A DNA stretch of 41,319 nt from Pelargonium nanum. Its lineage: Eukaryota > Streptophyta > Magnoliopsida > Geraniales > Geraniaceae. The DNA is taken from contig JAYMTF010000280.1 in the NCBI GenBank assembly GCA_036897485.1, positions 1 through 41,319 of the forward strand, in the 5' to 3' direction. The translations under genes were made by a program, and so were the position numbers. Shown piece after piece: positions 1-9,256 of the stretch (position 1 is the stretch's first letter; each line of letters starts with the position of its first letter). A model generated the notes under the pieces. The model worked only from the letters and a program-made list of their open reading frames with translations. It made no database searches and was not told where the DNA came from.

Positions 1-2850
1 AAATAGGTACAAAATATTAACATCTGTAATAAATTCATTAAAATACTGAAACTTATCCATTCTCTACCCTAAACATTTTCACTAGCAATATCAAATACAT
101 GTAAAATACTATACATGGAAAAATACTTTTCCTTTAATTAAAATGAATACGCAATTGGTGCTTCCAAATAGGTCAATAGTTACATAATGACTTGCAATGA
201 ATCTCTGTGACATTTTTGAATTAATATTCTTTGGAAGAATGTAAACAATTATTAGGTGGAAAGTATGAATCGATTGGTAATAGGTCAACAATTACATGAT
301 TGGTTTTTCTTATTTATTTTTATATATAGAAAGGTAGTAAAATTGACCACAAACAATTCTCATTCATCATAAACATGTACAAGTGACTTTTTTATTATTG
401 AACTACGTGTCCAAATAACTAAATAAATCATGAATCTTTCGTAAAAACGTCAAACGATCTCGAAAGTCTACAAGTAATAATCAAATTCGCTACCATAACT
501 AATATTATAATGTAATATAATCAATCTACAATATTAGAATGATTTTAATAGAAAAGTCTCGTTGATTAAACATGTAGTTTACAAATAAATATACAATACA
601 TGAGACTATATATTACGTTCTAAAATAATTATTCACTTTTCCGAAAAATTTAGTAAAGAAATTTGACAAATATTTTAATAATTTAAAAAGCATTAATAAA
701 AAGAATACTAGTCAAAATCCATTTCATGCTCAAATATCTTAAACTACTATTTCGTTGGGTGGCTTGCTTTGAACACAAAATTCATTGGCTTAATCATCTC
801 AAAATTGTCCAATCATAATATTCCTTTCCACTTGATCTCAACTCCTCATGATGTCTACAGAGAAAAAAGAATTTCAATCATATAATTAACGGCTGAGACG
901 CAATTAAATCTACGCAAGTTTGAAACATCATAATTAACACTCATACCTAACTAAATTCAATTCCAATATGTTTTGACACAATCTCAGTCATTAACCCTAT
1001 GATTCACGGCTCACACGCACGCACGCACGTATCCAGCTAGTAATTACCATAATACAAATATATGTGGACAAGACAGTTAGCTATACTTATTCATCATGTT
1101 TTGCACTGCCCGGCCGGCCAACTCTCCACTAATTTACTTAGTTGTCATAGTTTAGAGACACAGCACACGTGGCAGGGAAGCTGAGTTGTACAAACTTGAA
1201 ATTAAGTTTGTAAACTCCCTAATCTCCACCTTCTGTTGCTTAAACCCCTAAACCTCTTCCCTAACTCCTTACATAATTATTTGCCATCTCATAATCATCC
1301 TATATTCTACTGCATACGTGTCACATGACATCATCATTAATTCTACACAAAAGTCTTACACTAATCATGTCGACCAGACCAAACCAGAAGAACCATCCTT
1401 TCTTCTCCGCAGAGCTCGACAACTCCTAGGTCGTTCCACCACAGGCGGAGCCACGCCCACGAGCCCACGCAGCGCGTGAGACATCTTTTACTGCACCATC
1501 CAATCCGATTACGACAAGTGTGCTCATTTTGCTATTTGGTTACTGACTCACGCTCCGTACGCGCTGGGTGGAGGATCGCGAACCTTATCATTGGAGTGCA
1601 GAAAACCCTAACGCTGCATATATGGGACACCTCATCCTCAAAATTACGAAAACATGTTTTGTTGATAATTAATGGGAAAATACCAAATTATCTTACGTCA
1701 TCATTCGGCCGTTTGGAATGTAGAGATGTGTAGTTCAAATGGTTAACGAACCAACTCATGTATAGTACATACTCGTACACGCAAATTGAATACTATGTTG
1801 TATGCATGTCTCTGTTGGTTGGTTTTAATCAAAAACCTAATTATTAGGGTTGAGGAATCTGTTTCTCGGTGCTATTTTGCTGTTGATTGCGGCCAATTAT
1901 GCATGTTCGCGTACTTTATAAGTTTTGATTAGCTCTTTTGACTCGGTTCAAATATGGGTCCAACAAATTAAACTTGTCTTCTTATACAAATGTTATAAGA
2001 GTAATGGTAAATGTCGATATTTGGAGTTGAGTATATTGTAAAGAATAACATATTATTAGATGGAAATTAAAGCATGTGTACTAATTAAGATTCATCTCGA
2101 AAAGAGATAATAAGAGTGTGTATTTTTACTGGGTCTAAGACTAATTATAAGATTGTATTACTCAATAGCTATTGTTGCTCACATGATCATGGGTTGTGAT
2201 GAGGGCACCATGTGTCATCCGTACGATTCAATAGTATGACAACATTTCAATGTCACAAATCCGTGGTTGATTTGATTAATAACAATTTGAGCATATTCTT
2301 GCAGTGGTATCAACTTGTAAATAGCTAATTTATGACTAAAACTGTATGCATTGTCCAGCTTTCATAAAATATAATTAATTAAAACTTGGGAACACTTAAG
2401 TATACGAACAAGTGCACAAACACCACTTGTCAACTATAGTTCTTGACCGTTTGATCTTCTTTTGTGCACTTGTTTTGTGCACCTACACTTTAATTTCCCT
2501 AAAAATTTGTGTGTGTATATATAAATATCAATGCATTCATGCTTGATTTGTTTCACGTGACCTTGTCTAAAACAGTGCCATCAATAACATTATCCCATCT
2601 AATCCTGTCCTTAATTAAACATAAAAGTTGAAGCTAATTACAAACTGATTTGTTGCTTGAAAATGTTGTGTAAGTGTTAGGTGAACGGTATATATTTCTT
2701 GATTTGATATCACCGATGTTAAGTTACAAAATGGTCAGATGAATCCAGCACTGTCTCATGGACAACAAAATGTCACAGAGATCATTTCGTCTAAATTTGA
2801 AATATCCCAATTCATACACATCATCCATTTTAGCCATCTCCTTCAACTTC
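1..2850. other. AT-rich intergenic DNA upstream of the polygalacturonase gene
   Basis: No gene can be supported here. Short open frames are scattered, lack splice partners and resemble nothing I recognise. A small foldback is visible: a 14-bp perfect inverted repeat at 2407-2420 and 2461-2474 (core ACAAGTGCACAAA), possibly a decayed MITE. The last few hundred bases probably hold promoter elements of the downstream gene, but none is diagnostic. Confidence 0.6.
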
Positions 2851-2858
2851 TATAAATA
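2851..2858 (+). promoter_or_regulatory. TATA box of the polygalacturonase gene
   Basis: TATAAATA lies 101 bases before the start codon at 2952. Transcription would start near 2880, giving a 5' leader of about 70 bases with no upstream ATG between 2880 and 2952. Confidence 0.65.
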
Positions 2859-2951
2859 CTATACATTCTTTTTCACCTTCACAATACAGTTCTCAATCCT
2901 TCGATCTTATCCATAACTGTTCGGATTTGATCTCTCTTTTTAATTATCGAA

Positions 2952-5387
2952 ATGGCTTTAAAAGGACTCCATTTCACGTCCATTACATTGATCATAGCTC
3001 TCTCTTTTATGTCATGTTGCTGTTTTGAATATAATGGTACGTATGTTGATGGAGGGTACAATCCAGAGGCGTACCCGTCATATTTAAGCACCGATATTGG
3101 TGAAGACGGGCAAGATTTGTTCGAGCTCAGAGACGGGTTTTTGAGTTTGCACAGTTTTGATGATGTTGGTGGCTCTAAATCAACTTCAGGTGCCAAGACG
3201 TTTAGTGTAGATGATTACGGTGCTAAAGGTGATGGAAATAAAGATGATACTAAGGTAATTTTGAAATGTATGTTTTGTGTCATTGCTATGATCATTTTGT
3301 TGTTCGGGTTTGTTTGATTTTATTTTCGCTGTTTATACTTATACGAATTGTTGTATTTGTGAATTAAGGCATTTGAGAAGGCTTGGAAGGCAGCTTGTTC
3401 GGCTAAAGGAGGGGCTGTTCTTGAGGTGACTGAGGGAAATAGCTATCTTCTCAAGCCAATCACATTTAAAGGCCCTTGCAAATCTATTCTTACACTGCAG
3501 GTAACACTTGTCATTCTACTACGGATGCAAATCTGTAGTAAATCCATTGCAAACGTGTTTTTACTACGGAAAAAATTGTCTGCTACGAAAAATTTCACAG
3601 CTACTAAACAATTTTCTAGTAGTGTACTGGAAAAAACTTGGTGTACAAAGTCGTTTGCACACGTAAGTGTCCAATTTTACGAGAGCGGTGAAAATATTTT
3701 TATCACTATCTTATATTTTTAGCCCTTATGTCATAAATTATTTTCAAGATATTTAATATGTCTTTCTCATCATGTCACAATCGCAAGACATGTTAACGAA
3801 TTTTAAGCATCCTTATTATAAGAAATGTAAGTTTGCTGTAAATCAAACTATATTCAATGTAAGACGTGTTAAATTTATCAAAAGTAACTTTTGATCACAT
3901 ACGAGTTGATAACATAGGGTAGTGCTGTGTTACAATTATATTTGTAGTTATGTATCATCTACAATTATGTCTAAATATATTGTATATATATCTTAACTGA
4001 CAAATTAATATTTTGTCTCCATTTTTTCAGTTAAGTGGAACCCTAAATGCATCCGATGATCGATCAGACTTCAAGAAAGATACCCGACATTGGATTAGAT
4101 TTGACAGAGTTGACAACTTAGTTGTTGAAGGTGATGGAACCATAGATGGAAGTGGGAAGATTTGGTGGGAAAACTCATGCAAAGTTAACAAAAAACTTGT
4201 AAGTATATTTTGGCAATTCTCATGAAGTTTCTTTCATTCATACATAGTAATAATAGTATCCTATATATGTATAGTTCCCTAATAAACATAGACTTACTAT
4301 TTTTACCACTTGTTTCATTAATTTGCAGCCTTGCAAACATGCACCAACGGTACGTGCCAATGTCCTTGTATTTGTGAATTTCTCGTACACATGCATGCAA
4401 ATGTCCTCCTATTGATGTTTATAATTTTGTCACTGCAGGCTGTCACCTTCTACAAGTGCAAGAACTTGACAGTCCAGAACATTAAAATCCAAAATGCTCA
4501 GCAAATGCACGTTTCTTTCGAGAAATGCACCAACGTTGTTGGTTCCAATCTGACAGTAACATCGCCAGGAAACAGTCCCAACACTGATGGAATTCATGTC
4601 ACAGGCACCAAGAACATCCAGATCACTGATTGTGTCATAGGAACAGGTACATGTACATATCAAATACTATATAATTAGCATTTTGTCAATATTGATGTTT
4701 TTCTTCTAAATTTGTGTTTTGTATTTGAAGGTGATGATTGTATTTCAATTGTAAGCGGATCAGAGAACGTACAAGCCTCGAATATTACCTGTGGACCGGG
4801 ACATGGAATCAGGTTAGTAAGTACACAAACAAGTGTACAAAAAATAGTTCATAATTATGTTTCAGTATTTGCTGCAATAGTCTAAACATTTTTTATTTGT
4901 TTAAATTCTTAGTATTGGGAGCTTAGGGTCCGGAAATTCGGAAGCACATGTTTCAGGAGTGACTGTAAATGGAGCAAAACTCAAGGAAACACAAAATGGA
5001 GTGAGAATCAAGACATGGCAGGGAGGGTCAGGAAATGCAAGCAACATCAAATTCAGCAACATTGAAATGGAAAATGTGAAGAACCCTATTATTATAGACC
5101 AAAACTACTGTGACCAGGACGATCCCTGCGAAGAACAAAGCTCGGCGGTTCAAGTGAAAAATGTGGTGTACCAGAACATCAAGGGCACGAGTGCTTCCAA
5201 GGAGGCCATCAAATTTGATTGCAGCAAGAGCTACCCGTGCGAGGACATCGTGTTACAAGATATTGAACTAAAGGGCGTAGGAGGCAAATCTGTCACAGCT
5301 TCTTGCGAGAACGTCAAATTGACCGAAAAAGGATCTGTTTCGCCTAGCTGCAGTGATAAGGATGATATATTATTATCCGATGCTTAA
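2952..5387 (+). CDS. PG: Secreted endo-polygalacturonase (GH28), ADPG/tomato PG-2a type
   Basis: Hydrolyses alpha-1,4 galacturonan in the cell wall; this clade acts in abscission, pod or anther dehiscence and fruit softening. Seven exons: 2952-3254, 3369-3500, 4031-4198, 4329-4349, 4439-4646, 4731-4812, 4913-5387. All junctions are GT-AG and the frame holds, giving 462 aa. A hydrophobic signal peptide covers about residues 1-24, followed by an N-terminal propeptide-like stretch to about residue 85. All four GH28 motifs are present: SPNTDGIH (254-261), GDDC (278-281), GPGHG (299-303) and RIK (336-338). The expected catalytic Asp258, Asp279, Asp280 and His302 are intact. Exon 4 is only 21 bases (PCKHAPT). 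From memory, the sequence from IGTGDDCISI onward is very close to tomato PG-2a. Position next to RPS2 supports orthology with Arabidopsis ADPG2/ADPG1. Identity of the family is near certain; the precise orthologue is inferred. Confidence 0.96.
3514..3624. mobile_element. CACTA-type terminal fragment in PG intron 2
   Basis: The right edge, read on the minus strand from 3624, begins CACTACTAGAAAAT, a typical CACTA (En/Spm) terminus. It is followed by subterminal CGTAG/CTACGG-type repeats at about 3519-3600. I could not find a matching left inverted end or a 3-bp target duplication, so this is probably a short or truncated derivative. The left boundary is approximate. Confidence 0.4.
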
Positions 5388-5504
5388 AATGATTCAACAA
5401 ACTCATACATAGATAATTAATTTCAGTTCTAGCTACGTAGTTAGTACATGTGATTGTTTATTTGTTGACATTGTTGTTAGGGTTATATGATACTGTAATT
5501 TATT

Positions 5505-5510
5505 AATAAA
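5505..5510 (+). terminator. Polyadenylation signal of the polygalacturonase gene
   Basis: AATAAA lies 118 bases after the stop codon, in an AT-rich 3' region that ends before the U5 promoter. It is a plausible near-upstream poly(A) element. Confidence 0.5.
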
Positions 5511-5610
5511 TTGGGCTAGAAAAATGAAAATCCCATTGCCATTCATGTTGAATTGAGTCTTGTTTCTCTATTGCCATTTAAATGAATAGCTATATGAGCC
5601 CATAAGAAAT

Positions 5611-5730
5611 GAATATTCACGGCCCATTGTAAGTAAGAGGTATTAGTTGTCCCACATCGGATAGCTGGAGGTATTGGTTGCAACCAAGCACTGTATAAAA
5701 ATGGAAGGAACCAGCATGTTTGAATCACGC
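5611..5730 (+). promoter_or_regulatory. U5 snRNA promoter, copy 1 (USE plus TATA)
   Basis: The plant snRNA upstream sequence element GTCCCACATCG is perfect at 5649-5659. A TATA box (TATAAAA) begins at 5694, 34 bases further on. In plants about 33-34 bases between the two marks RNA polymerase II snRNA genes, and about 10 fewer marks Pol III genes, so the spacing fits U5. A GGCCCA site lies upstream at about 5621. The block from 5611 is repeated before the second U5 gene (from 6288). Confidence 0.88.
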
Positions 5731-5854
5731 AGCTACGCATTGAGCACATAGCGAACTATTCTTTCGCCTTTTACTAAAGAATACCGTGTGCTCGTTGTAC
5801 TAAGTAGCATACGCTTCTTTTTGGAGGGGTTTTTCTCTTTGAGATTCACTCCCA
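5731..5854 (+). ncRNA. U5: U5 spliceosomal snRNA gene, copy 1
   Basis: U5 is the core snRNA of the U4/U6.U5 tri-snRNP; its loop 1 holds exon ends during splicing. The invariant loop 1 sequence CGCCTTTTACTA is exact at 5765-5776, closed by the stem ACTATTCTTT / AAAGAATACC. The lower stem pairs GCTAC (5732-5736) with GTAGC (5804-5808) and GAGCAC with GTGCTC. A pyrimidine-rich Sm site (TTCTTTTTGG) lies at 5815-5824, followed by a 3' stem-loop ending about 5853. A 3' box of the CA-N3-AGTCAAG type follows (5853-5866; consensus CA-N3-10-AGTNNAA). The start at 5731 is set by distance from the TATA box and by the 16-base lead before CATAGCG seen in other plant U5 RNAs. All elements look intact, so it is probably functional. 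Confidence 0.93.
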
Positions 5855-6287
5855 ACAAGTCAAGTATCCAATTGTTGATCAGTAATTTTGTTGAGTTAGT
5901 TTCTAGTTATTACAAAAATAATTCCAAAGAATATTTTAGTTTTTATGTTTAGATTGTTGAGTTCAATAAAAATTAAATTTTGTATTATCGATCGCTAACT
6001 GACGATATGATACACTTGCCTAAGGCGTGTCAAATGCATACCAAAATATGAACTAGCTGGGTTGTGGGCTGTTTGAGATTAGGCCAATGGATGCATAAGT
6101 TTTGCAAAATTAAAAGACAGCTTTATATATTTCTAATATACGTTTTATAGACAAACCACAGATGATGATGATTTGAACCATATTGCTACTGAGTATGTGA
6201 GTAGCTACTGGAGCTGTCTCAACTACTTTCTGAAGCTGATATTTTATAATTTGGGCTTGGAAATCGTATTGCCCTTCAAGAATAATT

Positions 6288-6411
6288 GAATATTCACGGC
6301 CCATCATAAACCTAAGGAAGTGTAAGTTGTCCCACATCGAGTAGCGGGAAATGCTAGTTACAACCAAGCACTTGATAAAAATGGAGAGAGGCACACTTTA
6401 CAGAATCACGC
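6288..6411 (+). promoter_or_regulatory. U5 snRNA promoter, copy 2 (USE plus weaker TATA)
   Basis: This duplicates the promoter block at 5611-5730. The USE GTCCCACATCG at 6329-6339 is perfect, and the 34-base spacing to the TATA position (6374) is kept. The TATA element reads GATAAAA rather than TATAAAA, which may weaken it. Confidence 0.82.
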
Positions 6412-6536
6412 AGCTGCGCATTGAGCACAAAGCGAACTATTCTTTCGCCTTTTACTAAAGAATACCGTGTGCTCGATGCATTAAGCGGCATACGCTTCTT
6501 TTTGGAGGGGCTTTTCTCTTTTGAGATTCACTCCCA
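6412..6536 (+). ncRNA. U5: U5 spliceosomal snRNA gene, copy 2
   Basis: Second tandem copy, 681 bases downstream of the first and in the same orientation. Loop 1 CGCCTTTTACTA is exact at 6446-6457 and its stem is unchanged. The Sm region is identical (about 6496-6505) and the 3' stem-loop ends near 6535. By eye there are about eight substitutions and one single-base length change relative to copy 1. They cluster in the lower stem, the linker and the 3' loop. The lower stem keeps pairing: GCTGC (6413-6417) with GCGGC (6485-6489). One difference, CAAAGCG instead of CATAGCG, lies in the usually conserved internal loop region. The 3' box (AGTCTTA) matches the consensus less well than in copy 1. 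Probably a real variant gene, possibly weaker. Confidence 0.88.
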
Positions 6537-6787
6537 ACAAGTCTTATATCTAAAACTTTCTCTCTGTGGTAAGATGAAACTGTAATGCCCAAGCAAGTCA
6601 GTTTTGTATGGGAATTGAGAACCTGAAGTCATGAATCCTCCACAAGGTTGCACTTGTTTGCAACATATTATTCATGGTCAAATGTAGACCTTCTCAACAC
6701 CAATTTTGCCTGGTATCTCATCCATTCAAACAAATCAAAATGGGTCATCTAACAAACATAGTTCGCACTCTTACAATTTATACAACT

Positions 6788-7863
6788 CGCTACAAGAAAA
6801 TGTACATCTTACGACGATTTTTCCATCGCATTTATTGTTGGTTTCATTAGCAAACACAATTTGTGACATAATTCTGATGGCTTGTAATCCGTCGGTGTTA
6901 CTTTTATTGTAATTCATTTATGATCACTAACCATTACTTATTGGTGACGCATATTTCGTCGTAAACATTTTGAGGGATATTTTGCGACGTGGAGTCAGTT
7001 AGTGGTTTAGTCGGAGAAATTTGTCGCAAACTTCTGATTACCTTCGTGTGATGCATATTATGTAAGGACTCCGGACTCCTTATCTTACAGCACGAACCTC
7101 TTTTAGAAGAGAGGCATGGAATAGGTCCTTGAGGCCAATGTGACCCCATCCTTGAAAAGGATGATATGCGACATTTGACCGCCTATATACATGTTCCGAA
7201 ATTTAGAGTCGCCATCCAATTTAAGGTCCAAGAACCAAAATATTAGCCACGCATAAATTCAATAATGAGATTGGGTACGATTGAGGGAAGGGTTAGACGC
7301 CATCACACGATTCCAACATAAGTCGAACCCCGTTACTTTTATACCGATTTGTACAAAGTATTTATTTATCAGTTTTTTTCAAAAATTTTGAAACACTTGA
7401 TTTCGCTACTTTGTTGCGAAGACCTCGTAAACTGTGACGAATTTGTTTTAGAAAATGGTGAGTGGAGACGTACCGCCGGAGAGTACAGAAACCGCCGGCT
7501 ACGGCGCCAGAATGTACACCGGGAGAGGAGGAATGTGAATCCTATAACCGTTCGGCGGAGCCGGCACAGAAACCGATCGCTTCACCAGATTCTCATTTCT
7601 AAAACTCTTTGACGAACAATTCGCAGATCCGGACTCAATTACCGTTTTGAGCACTCAGAATCGAGAAAGAGAAATGCAAAATGGAAACCGTTCTTTGGTA
7701 TTAAAATTTTTTGTCATAGGATACAACTAAAGTAAAAATCTGTCGGTCGCCTAAAATGAGTGGAGGAGTCACATAGGAGATGGCCCATTGGGCTATTTCT
7801 CATAGTGTCACATAGGAGACGGTTTAGATTTGACCGTCTCCTAAGACTTGATTTCTTGTAGTG
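6788..7863. mobile_element. Non-autonomous CACTA-like DNA transposon
   Basis: The left end reads CGCTACAAGAAAA (from 6788). The right end, on the minus strand from 7863, reads CACTACAAGAAAT. Together they give the roughly 12-base inverted ends typical of the CACTA superfamily, with one mismatch at the second base on the left. Subterminal motifs differ by side: CGACGA/CGTCGT/GCGACG on the left, GGAGAC/GTCTCC on the right. The flanking triplets (ACT, ATA) do not match, so a clean 3-bp target duplication is missing. The two ends may belong to different, nested elements. No transposase is visible. The interior holds a GC-rich coding-like stretch at about 7455-7700. Confidence 0.55.
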
Positions 7864-8940
7864 ATAATGTTCACAAATATATGTATCAATATAGAATAAA
7901 GAAAAATTGAAATATTGTATGTAACTTAAATAAAACAAATATTTTATTTATGAAAGAGCTAAACCTATTCATGCAAGTATGTGAAATAAAATATATATAC
8001 AAATCTATATGTAGCATGTGAGTAGAATATATGTACATGCGAATGCATGATATAGAAATGTGTTTGAGGAAACGAATGTAGCACACTTACAATATGAATG
8101 AGATCGAACCGCCGGAGGAAACAAGCTATATTCCAACACCATTCCAACAGGGAGTGGTTTTATAGATTATAGGGAGTGGTTTTATAGATTATACATCGGG
8201 GTTTCAACCTCATCAATAACATCAACAATATCCGAGACCTTTGGGACACCACTATTTCTCAAATCCGACCTATGTGGGTGGTTATGGTCCATGTGCACAA
8301 TTTAACAACAATGTGCACCATCTTAAGGATCAACAAGTGGATGATGAAAGAGATTTCAATTCGAGGTTGTGATAACAACGTATATTGATTGGATTTTGAA
8401 TTATCATCTGTCATATGGAAATTTCAAGATAAAGTAAGTGATGTTGTCGACCCTAAGCGCAAGTGGGCAATCTAGGGGTTTTGCGCTTGAGGATCCCGTT
8501 GTACATGTGAGGAAATATTTGAGTATATGTGTCGACTTTTCCAATAGTGGGATGACCCGTGAATCTGTTAACATGAATCTTTTGTGTTCACTTTGTTGAC
8601 AAAGCAATAAAGCGATATGATACATTGCTGGTTGGGAGTGCCAATACCGGGTCAACGGGACGAATCATTACTAACTCTAAACTTAATCATCCGACGCATA
8701 GACACAGATTTTAAATACACTCAATCATGCATTCAAAATGCATATTTTCCTTTATAGTTCACGTATCACTCTATAGGCATATTTACACTCCACCATTTTC
8801 AAAACCCACATTCATATCATCCTAAGCTAGGGGAGCATGCAAATCGCATTTCAATACTCATGCATGACAAACCAACACATCCATCTAATTTTGAGAGCCT
8901 TAACTAAATAATAACAAAACTCTCAACTTCCATAACCAAT
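7864..8940. other. Intergenic DNA with a 22-bp tandem duplication
   Basis: No gene is supportable. A perfect 22-base unit is repeated twice head to tail (8149-8170, 8171-8192). The stretch 8200-8400 has a broken, coding-like look, with codons for Gln, Pro and His interrupted by stops. It may be a remnant of an unidentified gene or element. Confidence 0.5.
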
Positions 8941-8958
8941 AAATACTTGGGCTTTATG

Positions 8959-9226
8959 TGGGCCTAGTTTTGTTTATGGGCTTGCTATGCTTTTTGTCAA
9001 CAACAAAATCCTTAGGCCCAGTCGATTAGGCTAATTAGTTACACTCCTACCCCGAGTATCTAAATCCACACAGAGCCCACTCTCTTCCGCAACCAAACAC
9101 ACCCGGAACTACCACCTCCCAAAACCCTAGTTATCGCCCACGTACATATATATATAAATTTCATTTTTTTCTTCAGATCCTCTCACTCTTTCGCTCGTCT
9201 CTCTCTTCTCTCCAGAGCTAGGGTTT
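8959..9226 (+). promoter_or_regulatory. RPS2 promoter: site II and telo-box motifs
   Basis: TGGGCC (8959-8964) and GGCCCA (9015-9020) are site II elements bound by TCP factors. AAAACCCTAG (9121-9130) and the inverted TAGGGTTT (9219-9226) are telo-boxes. A TATA-like run lies at 9147-9157. This pairing is the usual signature of plant ribosomal-protein promoters. It predicts expression tied to growth and cell division, and it is consistent with the coding sequence that follows. Confidence 0.75.
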
Positions 9227-9256
9227 CACCATAACCTACAACCTTCACCCCCCAAA

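Noticed and set aside
2407-2474. 14-bp inverted repeat as a full MITE
   Set aside because: Outer ends do not match and no target duplication is visible; reported only as a small foldback in the intergenic entry.
2879-3196. 105-aa minus-strand open frame over PG exon 1
   Set aside because: Overlaps the signal peptide exon of the real gene on the other strand and resembles nothing.
5611-6545. Two long direct repeats that first looked like solo LTRs or a dispersed repeat
   Set aside because: Each contains an exact U5 loop 1, a USE, TATA at Pol II spacing and an Sm site, which explains the repeat as duplicated snRNA genes.
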